A DNA stretch of 64,000 bases from Lysinibacillus sp. KCTC 33748 (GTDB lineage Bacteria > Bacillota > Bacilli > Bacillales_A > Planococcaceae). Below are positions 27,934-37,281 of the stretch, piece by piece; position 1 is the first letter of the stretch; every line of letters begins with the position of its first letter. A model generated the notes under the pieces. It searched no databases. It was not told the origin of the DNA and was given only the letters and a program-made list of their open reading frames with translations. The position numbers and the translations under genes are program-made. The stretch lies in assembly GCF_002237755.1 (NCBI RefSeq), contig NZ_MWSJ01000001.1, positions 372,001 to 436,000 on the forward strand, written 5' to 3'.

Positions 27934-28791
27934 TTAATAATGATGCAACAATTTAAATCCTTTTGTCCAAGAAGGGTAAATAGGTTCCCAGCCATATTGT
28001 TTTTTTGCTTTTTCATTTGATGCTCCTCGTTCCCAAGAATCATATATATCATTTATAGGAGGGAGAGGGGCCCTGATAACTTCAGCAAAATAGGGAAGCC
28101 AAATAGAGGTTTTTGCAGGTTCATCATCTACAATGTTTACAGATCCTGACGGCCAATTTAAAGCTAATACAGCAGCTTTTGCTGCGTCTTTTACGTGGAT
28201 AAAGGATGATATCCCATTTGTTGCGTTTAGTTCCTGACTTTGTAATTGTTTAGCAATTAGACCGTTACCCGAAAGCCAAGTTCCAGGACCATATAATGTA
28301 CCATAGCGAAGGATAACGAACTCAGGCATTTCTTTTACCTTTTCCTCTAATGAAATAACTCCATCAATTGTTTTTTTGCGAGGTAATACGGCATTAGTAT
28401 CTAAAGGTGTTTCTTCTATAGCTAGCGTATTCCCAGGCTCATAAGCCCATGAAATACTTTGTGCAATTATCTTTTTTACTCCAACGTATTTAGCTGCATC
28501 AACAAGGTTTCTTGTTCCTTCTATTCTTATTTTTGAATTATCATTTATATCACCGCTACTTAGTGCAGTTAGTTGATGCATTACAACATCAGGTTGAGTT
28601 TCAATTAAGGCTGCATAAACACTATCTCGATCAAACGCATCTGCAATTACTGGTTTTATCCCCATCTCTTGCATTGTTTTAACATGTTTTTCTGACCGAA
28701 TCATCCCGATTACTTCATGCCCCTCTTCTATTAACATCGGAATCACCACTTTTCCTAATACACCAGTAGAACCAGCAAGTAATATTTTCAT
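27934..28791 (-). CDS. NAD(P)-dependent epimerase/SDR, ECF41 partner
   Basis: A 285-residue atypical short-chain dehydrogenase. The nucleotide site is LLAGSTGVLGKVV (4-16). ISWAYEPGN and the ILRYGTLYGPGTWL block match the extended SDR family, but the normal YxxxK catalytic pair is not evident at its place, so it may be an NmrA-like or isoflavone-reductase-like member. It is the first gene behind the ECF41-type promoter at 28844-28870 and has TTAGGAGG before ATG. Carboxymuconolactone decarboxylases, oxidoreductases or epimerases are the standard targets of ECF41 factors. Its substrate is unknown. Confidence 0.83.
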   Translation of the reverse strand: MKILLAGSTGVLGKVVIPMLIEEGHEVIGMIRSEKHVKTMQEMGIKPVIADAFDRDSVYAALIETQPDVVMHQLTALSSGDINDNSKIRIEGTRNLVDAAKYVGVKKIIAQSISWAYEPGNTLAIEETPLDTNAVLPRKKTIDGVISLEEKVKEMPEFVILRYGTLYGPGTWLSGNGLIAKQLQSQELNATNGISSFIHVKDAAKAAVLALNWPSGSVNIVDDEPAKTSIWLPYFAEVIRAPLPPINDIYDSWERGASNEKAKKQYGWEPIYPSWTKGFKLLHHY

Positions 28792-28843
28792 AAATAAACC
28801 TCCTAATTATTATAAATACAAGATTAATATCTCTAAAAACTAA

Positions 28844-28870
28844 GACAATTAGGGATTAGGAAGTGTGACA
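28844..28870 (-). promoter_or_regulatory. Putative ECF41-dependent promoter
   Basis: Read on the minus strand: TGTCACA, exactly 16 bases, TGTC. The motif reported for ECF41 factors is TGTCACA-N16-CGTC, so only one position differs. It lies about 50 bases before the epimerase start. Confidence 0.7.
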
Positions 28871-29257
28871 CTTTTAAAAGAAATTATAAAAATAGTTATG
28901 TACAATATAAGAGAACCGAATCCTTTACTGTTTTTCATGTGTTATGTATAGTTGCACCTTGTATTAAAGAACTGTATAAAAGAGAAGGTTTGTGAAATAA
29001 ATGTACTTAGTAACGGGGTGCTTTATTTGAAGAACATTGAGCTGTTTTAGACAGCTCTTTTTTCTTATTGTACTAACGGAGCAGGATAGTTTAATAAGGT
29101 GTTTGTTTTATCATTAAACAATAAAGATAGATGATCAAAGAAAAGAAGTAATACAATTTAATATTAGTTTCGATGAACCGCAGCGTAAGATAAGAAAAAG
29201 CCATTCCCTCCACAAGCGGAGAGAATGACCTTCCTTCATAAATCGCAAAACTACTGA
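28871..29257. other. Gap between the epimerase operon and the HEAT-repeat gene
   Basis: No coding frame seen. It holds a fragment of family D (TAACGGGGTGCTTTATTTGAAG, 29011-29032) next to a small terminator-like hairpin. Confidence 0.5.
29039..29066 (+). terminator. Terminator-like hairpin
   Basis: GAGCTG-ttttaga-CAGCTC followed by TTTTTTCTT. No + strand gene lies upstream; part of a repeat remnant. Confidence 0.5.
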
Positions 29258-29686
29258 TTATAGTTTTGCCCAACGTTCCTCTAACCAGTTCATAAATTGT
29301 ACACCTTTGTCGCCCTCATACGCATCAAAGACATCTAAACGCATACGTTTTAGTTTATCCGCAAAGTCTGCCACTGTATGGTCCTTAGGCAAGCTCTTTT
29401 TCACCCGCAGGAAAATTTTGTCTGTACCTTTGATAATATCAAAACGTGCAGGTGATGGCTTCTCTACGTCCTCACCAAACGCCGCGAGTGCTTCATAGGC
29501 TGCTAATTGCACCTTGTTGACAGTATCATGCTGCATACGATTTTTTAATAAATCTATGATTTTGTCATGTTGATAAGCCGATAACATTTCGACTGCGTCT
29601 AAACGCTCTCGCCAGCTAGACGTATAATTGGCCTGTTTTTTTAATGCTTCATACTGCTCAGGTAATGCTGTTTCAAACTGTTTCAA
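29258..29686 (-). CDS. HEAT-repeat-like small protein
   Basis: A 142-residue cytosolic protein. Residues 20-75 (SWRERLDAVEMLSAYQHDKIIDLLKNRMQHDTVNKVQLAAYEALAAFG) form two HEAT-like helical pairs of the type that make protein contact surfaces. The C-terminal half (FLRVKKSLPKDHTVADFADKLKRMRLDVFDAYEGDKG) looks like a helix-turn-helix-like module. AAGAGGTGCAA precedes ATG. It is monocistronic. The family is known in Bacillales as uncharacterised; partners are unknown. Confidence 0.75.
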   Translation of the reverse strand: MKQFETALPEQYEALKKQANYTSSWRERLDAVEMLSAYQHDKIIDLLKNRMQHDTVNKVQLAAYEALAAFGEDVEKPSPARFDIIKGTDKIFLRVKKSLPKDHTVADFADKLKRMRLDVFDAYEGDKGVQFMNWLEERWAKL

Positions 29687-29872
29687 GTAATTGCACCTCT
29701 TTTTTGAACTAGAGGAAAAATGAATTCTTCTTCTGCTTCTCTTATTATACGTTGTCTGGGTGAAAATAGCGATGAATTGCTGGTAAGGATATATATAGAA
29801 AATGAAAACTAACTACATTAGTGAACCGTATCATAAGTATGTACTATTCTTTATTAGATTTGCTTTTCTTAT

Positions 29873-29990
29873 TAAACTCCCATGAAAGAACTTAATCATC
29901 TTTCATTTTCTGTGGTGAAGTTCTGATTTTGGTGCTTCATGGGTGGCTAAAAGGGTGCTTTAGTAAAAGATTACAGAGTTGCATAGACGG
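29873..29990 (+). repeat. Dispersed intergenic repeat, family D (copy 1)
   Basis: About 118 bases beginning TTAAACTCCCATGAAAGAAC match, reversed, the segment 54600-54712 at roughly four in five positions, best over CTTAATCATCTTTCATTTTC. Fragments occur at 29011-29032 and 30803-30835. No open frame of interest. Confidence 0.7.
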
Positions 29991-30030
29991 AAAATATTGT
30001 GAAGTTTATAATTTAATTGGGTGATTAAAA

Positions 30031-30789
30031 GTGACTATACAACTTAAAAAGATAATCGATTTCTATGATAGGCGTATACTGTTCAATAAATACCAACGTA
30101 AAAATACACCAAGCGTAATCTTTATTGCAGGGTTAGGCGATAGCCATGAAACATGGAAAAAGGTCCAAGACAGAATATCGGATGAAACGTCAACCTTGTC
30201 CTATGACAGGGCGGGTATTGGCAGGAGTCAAGATGTAGCAGTTCCACGGACTTGCTGTGATCTAGTCAAGGAGCTCTCCGAATTGTTGCAAGCGCTTGAC
30301 GTGGAGAAGCCATATATATTGGTAGGACATTCTTTTGGTGGGTTGGTCGCCAGATTGTATACCAGTCTTTATCCACTGGATATCTGTGGTTTGGTTTTGG
30401 TTGACGCTGCACCAGAATATAAAGAACTTGCCTATGAAAAGGCTCTACCAGAAAATCTACTTGCAGGAAATAGGGAATATTTCGAGAATCCTATGTTAAA
30501 TAGTGAGAAAATTGATAAAATACAGAGTTATAAGAAAATTGTTGAGCATTCAAGACAAAGTGACATCCCTCTCTCAATTATTACTAGAGGTTTACCCGAT
30601 AATATTGAAGACGGATGGCCTTCTCAAGAAATATTAAAAATTGAACAAAGTCTACAAGCAGAATTCCAATGGCTGTCAACGTCAAGTAAGTTCCGGATTG
30701 CTAGTCGTAGTGGACATTATATACATCATGATGAGCCTGATATTGTGATAGAAGAGATTTTATTGATGTTAAATGGGATGGGAAAGTGA
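30031..30789 (+). CDS. Alpha/beta hydrolase
   Basis: A 252-residue cytosolic alpha/beta-fold hydrolase. The oxyanion-hole region is IFIAGLGDSHETW, the nucleophile elbow GHSFGG (Ser about residue 110), the acid probably lies in the LVDAAPEYK or ITRGLPD region, and the catalytic His is in SGHYIHHDEPDIV. The start is GTG 30031, with GGGTGAT as ribosome site. It stands alone behind a family-D repeat. Substrate cannot be predicted from this. Confidence 0.85.
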   Translation: MTIQLKKIIDFYDRRILFNKYQRKNTPSVIFIAGLGDSHETWKKVQDRISDETSTLSYDRAGIGRSQDVAVPRTCCDLVKELSELLQALDVEKPYILVGHSFGGLVARLYTSLYPLDICGLVLVDAAPEYKELAYEKALPENLLAGNREYFENPMLNSEKIDKIQSYKKIVEHSRQSDIPLSIITRGLPDNIEDGWPSQEILKIEQSLQAEFQWLSTSSKFRIASRSGHYIHHDEPDIVIEEILLMLNGMGK

Positions 30790-30882
30790 GCACCCTTATT
30801 CAACGAACGAGGTGCGTTTATTAAAGATCATTGAAATATATGAAATAACAAGTAGAGGTAGGTCTACAGTGATCTGTAACAT

Positions 30883-31019
30883 CCGTATGAACAATTTGAG
30901 GTCACACCTGTCTGGGAAGTTATTAATAATGGATTAGATGAAATAAAGATATTGAAGAAACGACAGGCAGAGAATACATAGTCGGCTACCTTTGCAAATT
31001 GATAAACGAATTAGTATAG
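30883..31019 (+). pseudogene. Decayed small gene with one frameshift
   Basis: PYEQFEVTPVWEVINNGLDEI is read in one frame and, after a shift of one base near 30950, DIEETTGREYIVGYLCKLIN in another, ending at TAG 31017-31019. Upstream the frame meets a stop at once and no start remains. Composition is that of a real acidic protein. The family is not recognised. Confidence 0.4.
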
Positions 31020-31052
31020 GCTGAATAACAACAATCTTTTAGAAAATAGCTA

Positions 31053-31099
31053 AAAAAAGCATTCGGTTAACATATTTGTGCCGAATGCTTCTTCTTATT
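31053..31099. terminator. Intrinsic terminator
   Basis: AAGCATTCGG / CCGAATGCTT stem, A7 before and CTTCTTATTT after; ends the relic on + and possibly the lipoprotein gene on the minus strand. Confidence 0.7.
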
Positions 31100-31208
31100 T
31101 AAAAATTCTTGTTAATAAAATCTAAAGTGGAAGAATGTTTTTTGATATCATCCCACCGGGTCATATACACCTTTTTCTAGAAAAATATACTCTATTGAAG
31201 CTTTTGGC

Positions 31209-31892
31209 TTAATCTTCTTTTCGTAAAATGATGCCTGGGTTTTCTTTTGTCATTTTCAGCAAAAATTCTTCTTTTGTATTTACATCCTTCAACTTTTTTA
31301 TATCTAATGCTAAGGAACCTCTATCATTTAGTTCTCTCGTATCTGAGACAATAATAAGGTCAAATGACGCACCACTTTGTTTTATTAATTTTTGAACTTC
31401 GTATAAGCGGTCAAAATCTTTTTCTTCAAAATTCTTAATATCCAAATGAGAAGTAGAATATAAAAAACCCCAAATATCATCTTTCTCTTCGCTAAAAAAC
31501 ACTCTAGCTTCATCATTAAATGATTCGTTAAATCCAAGTTTTTTGATTTCTGGAATAACTTTATCTAATTTGTGTAGTTCCGTATCCGCTGCTAATGCAG
31601 TTGCATAATTATCTTTGATTAAATGCTTATTTCTGTAATTCAATTTAGACTCATCTTCCGATGAATACGAATTTACTGTAACAGTAAATTCTAATTCTTG
31701 ATGGTCAACAGGAGAAACAATGTATGAATCCCTACCTAATTCTAACGAATTTTTATTCGAACTTTTTATTACGATGTCGAATCCGTGTGTATCTTTCACA
31801 TAATCCTTAATTAATTTATCGTTAGAAAGAGAATTACATGCACCTAAAATCATTACTAAAAATAAAGAAAATACCATTAATACTTTTTTCAA
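31209..31892 (-). CDS. Uncharacterised lipoprotein
   Basis: A 227-residue predicted lipoprotein. TTG 31892 is taken as start because GGGGGA lies 7-8 bases upstream and the protein then begins directly with a signal peptide, MKKVLMVFSLFLVMILGAC, whose lipobox LGAC puts Cys at 19. The mature part has repeated Lys/Asp/Glu-rich helices and a central FFSEEKDDIWGFLYS stretch, and resembles no family that can be named from sequence alone. It would face the outside of the membrane. No operon partner is present. Confidence 0.75.
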   Translation of the reverse strand: MKKVLMVFSLFLVMILGACNSLSNDKLIKDYVKDTHGFDIVIKSSNKNSLELGRDSYIVSPVDHQELEFTVTVNSYSSEDESKLNYRNKHLIKDNYATALAADTELHKLDKVIPEIKKLGFNESFNDEARVFFSEEKDDIWGFLYSTSHLDIKNFEEKDFDRLYEVQKLIKQSGASFDLIIVSDTRELNDRGSLALDIKKLKDVNTKEEFLLKMTKENPGIILRKED

Positions 31893-32099
31893 TTTTTGTC
31901 CCCCAGAATTACAGTGTAAAATTACCGAGTAATAATAATTATATATCTTTTTAGAAATGTTTGCGAACATAGCATAGTACATTAAGTATTGATGGAGATT
32001 ATTTAATTAGGACAGTCGCATCTGGTTCTAACGGAGCAGATTGGAGAAAGATGAATTTGTAAACTTTTACATACAATAAACTAAATAGTTAGGGTGAAT

Positions 32100-32597
32100 A
32101 TGGTGAAGGATAAAAAGGAACGTTTAAAAGAGTTGCTAGCCAAGCAAAAACAAAAAGAATTAAAAGAAGAGGAAAAAAGGGAATACGAAACGATTTTAAA
32201 GGAAGTTTATGCGTTGTTTCCAAATATTGTTTCTAAAGAGGAAGTGGAAATATTATCAAAAGAAGATTCGAAAAAAATTACAGAAGAATTATTTGATGAA
32301 TTTCCATTTGGTGCTAACGGAATTGAATGGACATTTATGTTTTACAAAACTATATTTTCTAACTTTGTTGATTATGAAGGTGCATTAGCAGAACTAGTCA
32401 TTAAAAATCATAAAGTGAATAATGAAATTTGCTATATTATTGACCTTAACTCTCAACATGTCATTCAAACAAAACTGATTAGAATTATACATAGAGTTGA
32501 AGAAGTTAGAAATTGGGACAGATATATTTACTCACCTCAAATTAAATTGGTGATTGAATTCTCCTCCAATGATATTGCTGTAGGATGGAAGAAATAA
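32100..32597 (+). CDS. Hypothetical protein with charged coiled-coil N-terminus
   Basis: About 165 residues, cytosolic. The first 45 residues are very rich in Lys and Glu (KERLKELLAKQKQKELKEEEK) and probably form a single long helix. The rest is a compact domain with alternating strands (NEICYIIDLNSQHVIQTKLIRIIHRVEEV, IKLVIEFSSNDIAVGWK). ATG 32100 and GTG 32103 are both possible starts behind AGGGTG. No family is recognised; size and context would suit an immunity-like or orphan protein, but nothing in the neighbourhood supports a specific role. Confidence 0.65.
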   Translation: MVKDKKERLKELLAKQKQKELKEEEKREYETILKEVYALFPNIVSKEEVEILSKEDSKKITEELFDEFPFGANGIEWTFMFYKTIFSNFVDYEGALAELVIKNHKVNNEICYIIDLNSQHVIQTKLIRIIHRVEEVRNWDRYIYSPQIKLVIEFSSNDIAVGWKK

Positions 32598-32768
32598 GTT
32601 TTCACTTCAAATAACGGGGGCGATTTTTGTGCTAAAGGGTTAGAATAGTCATTTTGTCGTAACTAAATATTGAGACAGTTTCTATAGCAACGCCTTGAAG
32701 CATGTTTATTCCAGACAATCATATAGTGTATATTGAGAATTATGAGTATTGGAATGAAAGGGGATTAC

Positions 32769-34835
32769 GTGGATAAATCTAAGTCGAATCAGGGCAAAAA
32801 TTTAGACGAGAATGCGAAAGATCAGCAGCTAGAGCAGTTTCGTGTCGATAATGAAGGAAAAAAGATGACGACAAATCAGGGGCTAAAAGTTTCGAATGAT
32901 GAGGATTCGTTGAAGGCCGGTGTTCGTGGCCCAACCATTATGGAGGATTTTCACTTTCGAGAAAAAATGACACATTTTGATCATGAACGTATTCCAGAGC
33001 GTGTAGTGCATGCGAGGGGTTTTGCGGCGCATGGAGAGTTTGAGCTGTATGAATCGATGAAAGAATATACTAAAGCAGGCTTTCTACAGGACCCTAATAA
33101 GAAAACACCTGTATTTGTCAGATTTTCAACTGTAGTTGGAAGCTTAGGGTCGATGGATACTGCACGTGATGTTCGTGGTTTTGCGACGAAGTTTTACACC
33201 GATGAAGGCAATTATGATTTAGTTGGAAATAATATACCTGTCTTTTTTATTCAGGATGCGATTAAGTTTCCTGACTTAATTCATGCGGTAAAGCCTGAGC
33301 CTCACAATGAAATGCCACAAGCAGCCTCAGCACACGATACATTTTGGGATTTTGTGGCGAACAATCAGGAAATTGCGCATATGATTATGTGGCATATGTC
33401 TGATCGTGCAATACCTAGAAGCTTTCGAATGATGGAAGGGTTCGGTGTTCATGCTTTTCGTTTCGTCAATGACAAAGGAAAGTCGAGGTTTGTGAAATTT
33501 CATTGGAAGCCTGTGTTAGGTGTACATTCACTCGTTTGGGATGAAGCGCAAATTATTGCAGGAAAGGATCCGGATTTTCAACGACGTGATTTATGGGAAT
33601 CAATTGAAATCGGTGATTATCCAGAATATGAGCTTGGTGTACAAATGCTTGAGCCAGAGGACGAGTTTAAATTTGATTTTGATATTTTGGACGCAACTAA
33701 GCTTTGGCCCGAAGAGATCGTGCCAGTTAAAAAGATTGGGAAAATGACCTTGAATCGTAATGTAGATAATGTTTTCGCAGAAACAGAGCAAGTCGCCTTC
33801 CATCCAGGAAATGTTGTGCCGGGCATAGACTTTACAAACGATCCACTTTTACAGGGCCGGCTATTTTCTTATTTAGATACACAGCTAATTCGTCTGGGAG
33901 GACCAAACTTTGCAGAAATACCGATTAATCGACCTGTTTGCCCAATTCATAACAATCAGCGCAATGGCTTTAGTCGACAAACGATTAATGTAGGAAAAGT
34001 GAGCTATCATAAAAATTCTTTGGCCAACAATTCACCTTCAACATCAACGGCAAGGGAAGGTGGCTTCGTTCATTATGAAGAAAAGGTTGAAGGACGTATT
34101 ACACGAGCACGTAGTAAATCGTTTGATGACCATTTCTCTCAAGCAAGGCTGTTTTGGAATAGTATGTCGCCCCCTGAAAAACAACATATCATTGACGCCT
34201 TTAGTTTTGAGGTAGGGAAGGTGAAAAGTAAGTCTGTTCGACAGCAGGTTGTCGATATGTTTGTCCGTGTAGATAAAGCAATGGCAACGACTGTGGCCGA
34301 TAATATTGGTGTTAATCGTCCAAAAGGAGAGCAAGTAAATGTCACGTTATCATCACCTGCACTTAGCCAGGCAAATACAATAAAAATGCCACAAACACTT
34401 AAAGTAGGCGTGCTTATAGGTGATGGATTTGATGCAAATGAAGTTGGAGAAATGCTGAAATCTTTAACAAGACAAGGTGTTCGATACAGCATTATTTCTG
34501 ACAAATTAGGGGTTGTTACTAGTAATGATGGCGTACAGTTAACAGCAACTGACACCTTTATAACTACAGATGCGGTACTATTTGACTCGTTATATGTTGT
34601 CGGCGTAAAAGCAAAAAATCAGGCAAAGTTCAATTCTTATATCGTTAATTATATCAATGAAGCGTATAGACATTACAAACCAATTGGTATTGCTACAACC
34701 GGAACGACATTTTTTAATATGTCCAATGCCAATGTCGGGCCAGGCATTGTGTTAGCCACTGGCGACAAAGACTTCGCTAAAAAATTTGTCAACGCCATAG
34801 CTCAACAACGCTTTTGGGAACGTAATATTTATTAA
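32769..34835 (+). CDS. katE: Large-subunit catalase (HPII/KatE type)
   Basis: A 688-residue catalase that decomposes hydrogen peroxide. The distal His is in [21 protein letters not shown], the Asn in [19 protein letters not shown], and the haem Tyr in [20 protein letters not shown]. The last 150 residues ([33 protein letters not shown]) form the flavodoxin/DJ-1-like domain that only large-subunit catalases carry. GTG 32769 was chosen because AAAGGGG lies five bases upstream, giving a length close to Bacillus KatE; an ATG at 32742 is possible. It is monocistronic and followed by a tandem array. Confidence 0.95.
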   Translation: MDKSKSNQGKNLDENAKDQQLEQFRVDNEGKKMTTNQGLKVSNDEDSLKAGVRGPTIMEDFHFREKMTHFDHERIPERVVHARGFAAHGEFELYESMKEYTKAGFLQDPNKKTPVFVRFSTVVGSLGSMDTARDVRGFATKFYTDEGNYDLVGNNIPVFFIQDAIKFPDLIHAVKPEPHNEMPQAASAHDTFWDFVANNQEIAHMIMWHMSDRAIPRSFRMMEGFGVHAFRFVNDKGKSRFVKFHWKPVLGVHSLVWDEAQIIAGKDPDFQRRDLWESIEIGDYPEYELGVQMLEPEDEFKFDFDILDATKLWPEEIVPVKKIGKMTLNRNVDNVFAETEQVAFHPGNVVPGIDFTNDPLLQGRLFSYLDTQLIRLGGPNFAEIPINRPVCPIHNNQRNGFSRQTINVGKVSYHKNSLANNSPSTSTAREGGFVHYEEKVEGRITRARSKSFDDHFSQARLFWNSMSPPEKQHIIDAFSFEVGKVKSKSVRQQVVDMFVRVDKAMATTVADNIGVNRPKGEQVNVTLSSPALSQANTIKMPQTLKVGVLIGDGFDANEVGEMLKSLTRQGVRYSIISDKLGVVTSNDGVQLTATDTFITTDAVLFDSLYVVGVKAKNQAKFNSYIVNYINEAYRHYKPIGIATTGTTFFNMSNANVGPGIVLATGDKDFAKKFVNAIAQQRFWERNIY

Positions 34836-34863
34836 CTAATATTATTTTGCCTGTGGGTATGGG

Positions 34864-35138
34864 GGATACCCGGGGGAGCAGGGTGAATACTCGCGGGCGG
34901 AGTGAATACCCGCGGAAGCAGGGTGAATACTCGCGGAAGGAGAGTGAATACCCGCGGAAGCAAGGTGAATACTCGCGGGCGGAGTGAATACCCCGGAAGG
35001 AGAGGAAATACCCGCGGAAGCAGGGTGAATACTCGCGGAAGCAGGGTGAATACTCGCGGAAGGAGAGTGAATACCCGCGGAAGCAAGGTGAATACCCGCG
35101 GAAGCAGAGGAAATACTCGCGAAAGCAAAGCGAATACA
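34864..35138 (+). repeat. GC-rich 21-bp tandem array
   Basis: About 13 units of the type GTGAATAC-YCGCGGAAG-SARR follow the catalase gene. Most units are exactly 21 bases, a few 19-20. The spare frame is open on both strands (heptapeptide RVNTRGS on +, VFTLLPR on -), a consequence of the period and not a gene. GC content is far above the surroundings, and each unit carries a CCGCGG or TCGCGG core. Confidence 0.9.
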
Positions 35139-35156
35139 ATGATCACAACGTATAAT

Positions 35157-35200
35157 GAAAATCTCTCCTTGTTCTATTAAGAATAAGGAGAGATTTTTAT
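35157..35200. terminator. Bidirectional intrinsic terminator
   Basis: AAAATCTCTCCTT / AAGGAGAGATTTTTAT stem between the tandem array and the convergent lipoprotein gene. Confidence 0.85.
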
Positions 35201-35201
35201 C

Positions 35202-35750
35202 TTACTGCACGTTAAATTCAATTGTAGCTGATGGTTTGTACTCTGTTTTTTGTTCATTTGGGTCTTCTGTGTAAAAGTCAGTACTTCCTTTTACGATATA
35301 ATGTCCTTTTGGAAAATGACCTTTCATTGTTTGTTTCATAAATTCAACGAGTTTAGGTTCTGAAAATTCGTTATAACCGCCGCCGCTCGTGTAGAACTCT
35401 TCGTAGGGCACATTTCGTTCAAGAATACGTGTAATTAGTGGAGTATCCATTGCACTAGGTATTTCAAAATTTCGGGTCGTTTCCTGCAAATTAAATAAAA
35501 ATGGGGAGCCTCCATGGTAAATTGTTACGTTTTGTGCCTGCCCTACATATGTGAGTTTAGCCGTTATCTTTATAGGTTCTCCCTCTGTGAAGGTAGGTTT
35601 TGCAATCGAAAGTTCATAAAGAAAGTCTTCCTGTTGTGTAGTAGCCGTTTGTGAATAGTTCTTACTTGGTGGGGGCTTTAATGCGTCTTTGTCCTGACAG
35701 GCGGCAACTAGTAGTAGCATAGAAAATAGCAATAATAATGATTTATGCAT
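35202..35750 (-). CDS. Uncharacterised lipoprotein, Ig-like
   Basis: A 182-residue lipoprotein: signal peptide MHKSLLLLFSMLLLVAACQ with lipobox VAAC and Cys at 18. The mature region starts with a Pro/Ser/Thr-rich linker and continues as a beta-rich domain (LYELSIAKPTFTEGEPIKITAKLTYVG, FPKGHYIVKGSTDFYTEDP) similar in layout to BsuPI-type or Ig-like extracytoplasmic domains. AGGAGG lies seven bases before ATG (reverse strand CCTCCT). It is convergent with katE and divergent from the dihydrolipoyl dehydrogenase gene. No function is assigned. Confidence 0.78.
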   Translation of the reverse strand: MHKSLLLLFSMLLLVAACQDKDALKPPPSKNYSQTATTQQEDFLYELSIAKPTFTEGEPIKITAKLTYVGQAQNVTIYHGGSPFLFNLQETTRNFEIPSAMDTPLITRILERNVPYEEFYTSGGGYNEFSEPKLVEFMKQTMKGHFPKGHYIVKGSTDFYTEDPNEQKTEYKPSATIEFNVQ

Positions 35751-35873
35751 ACCAATCCTCCTTTTACATTAGCTGACGATGGGGCAGCCGAAATGTTACT
35801 AAAATCCCTGTAACATTTATGGCATTGCATTCAAATTTTGTAAATGCTATGGTGGTAAATGAGGTGATTTTTC

Positions 35874-37211
35874 GTGGAAAAATTTGATATTGCAATTATT
35901 GGTGCGGGGCCTGGGGGCTATGTAGCAGCTATTCATGCAGCAAAAAGTGGCAAGAAAGTTGCTTTAGTAGAGCGCGATAAAGTTGGAGGGGCTTGCTATA
36001 ATGTCGGCTGTATTCCTTCGAAAATTATGTTAGAGCACAGTAAGCTTATTCAAGAAATAAACAGTGGTAATGACTGGGGCATTGAAACTCCTACAGTAAA
36101 CGTGAATTTTCCAAGATTGATGCAACGTAAGGACGCTATTATTGACGAGCTTTTAACAAATATTGAAGGCTTTATTTTGAGCAATCAAATTACTTTTTAT
36201 CGAGGAGAAGCAGTAGTATCTAGTGACTTGACTGTAACAGTTGATAATGATGCATTTACAGCTACGGATGTTATTTTAGCAACTGGAAGTAAACCATTTG
36301 TACCACCATTTGAAGGGTTAGAAACGTCTTACTACTATACTACGGATACATTTTTTAGTCTTGAAGAACTGCCGAAGCAATTAACAATTATCGGTGGTGG
36401 TGTTATTGCAGTCGAGATGGCATTTAGTTTAGCGCCACTTGGAACAAAGGTGACGATGTTAAATCATAGTGAAGATATTTTACAGACGGAAGAGCCAGAT
36501 GCGCGACCACTTATTCGTGAACAGATGAAAAAGCTTGGTATTGAGCTTGTAACGGATTTCCACTTTAAACATTTTAATGGCAATGAGATTCATACCTCTA
36601 AAGAAATTTATACATATGAAAATCTTTTGTTTGCAACAGGTCGACGTCCAAATACAGAGATAGCTCAGCAGCTTGGTCTAGCATTTGATGGTCGATTGAT
36701 TGCTGTCAATGAGCATCTTGAAACGAGTCAGCCACATATTTATGCGATAGGTGACTTAGTAGGTGGTTACCAGCTAGCTCATTCAGCGAGTGCAGAAGGA
36801 ATGCATGTTGTGGATCATATTTTAGGAAGTAAGCCAGCACTGATTGATCAAACTTCGATTCCTCGCTGTGTTTATACACATCCTGAAATTGCGACATTTG
36901 GTTTGCTGGAAGAGCAGGTGAAAGAACCTTGTATGGTTTCTCAGATGCCTTTACATACAAACCCTAAGGCATTAATGGAAGGTAATACAGTGGGCTTTAT
37001 AAAGCTTATTGCGACGAAAGAGGAAGGACGTATTTTAGGGGCTTGTGTTGTTGCTGATGGGGCAACAGAAATGTTAAATGCTATTTTAGCTACTAAAAAT
37101 GCTGGCGGCACTGCCCACACTCTATCAAATATGATTTTCCCACATCCTACAGTATCAGAGCATATAGGGGATGCTGCCAAAGCTATTTTTGGTAAAGCCA
37201 TTCATCAATAA
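35874..37211 (+). CDS. Dihydrolipoyl dehydrogenase-like flavoprotein disulfide reductase
   Basis: A 445-residue FAD/NAD enzyme. FAD site IIGAGPGGYVAAIHA (8-22), redox disulfide C41-C46 in GGACYNVGCIPSK, NAD site IIGGGVIAVEMAFSLAPLG, second FAD motif IYAIGDLVGG, and the His-Glu dyad in FPHPTVSEHIGD. These are all residues required to reoxidise dihydrolipoamide. It starts at GTG 35874 with GAGGTGA upstream. It is not next to E1/E2 components, so it may serve another lipoyl system or act as a stand-alone E3. Length is somewhat short of the usual 460-475. Confidence 0.88.
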   Translation: MEKFDIAIIGAGPGGYVAAIHAAKSGKKVALVERDKVGGACYNVGCIPSKIMLEHSKLIQEINSGNDWGIETPTVNVNFPRLMQRKDAIIDELLTNIEGFILSNQITFYRGEAVVSSDLTVTVDNDAFTATDVILATGSKPFVPPFEGLETSYYYTTDTFFSLEELPKQLTIIGGGVIAVEMAFSLAPLGTKVTMLNHSEDILQTEEPDARPLIREQMKKLGIELVTDFHFKHFNGNEIHTSKEIYTYENLLFATGRRPNTEIAQQLGLAFDGRLIAVNEHLETSQPHIYAIGDLVGGYQLAHSASAEGMHVVDHILGSKPALIDQTSIPRCVYTHPEIATFGLLEEQVKEPCMVSQMPLHTNPKALMEGNTVGFIKLIATKEEGRILGACVVADGATEMLNAILATKNAGGTAHTLSNMIFPHPTVSEHIGDAAKAIFGKAIHQ

Positions 37212-37218
37212 AGATTTT

Positions 37219-37279
37219 GAAAACTACATTCATCAGCGGAAGGTTATCCTTCTCGTTGGGGGAATGTAGTTTTTCTTTT
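37219..37279. terminator. Intrinsic terminator (long-loop)
   Basis: AAACTACATTC / GAATGTAGTTTTTCTTTT with an inner AAGG/CCTT pairing; between convergent genes. Confidence 0.75.
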
Positions 37280-37281
37280 CA

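Noticed and set aside
34864..35138. CRISPR array
   Set aside because: Units are directly joined 21-mers without unique spacers, and no cas gene is present. The same holds for 40511-40620.
34832..35180. Long open frames on both strands through the katE-proximal tandem array
   Set aside because: The period is a multiple of three, so open frames arise on both strands; repeated RVNTRGS or VFTLLPR, no ribosome site, no other domain.
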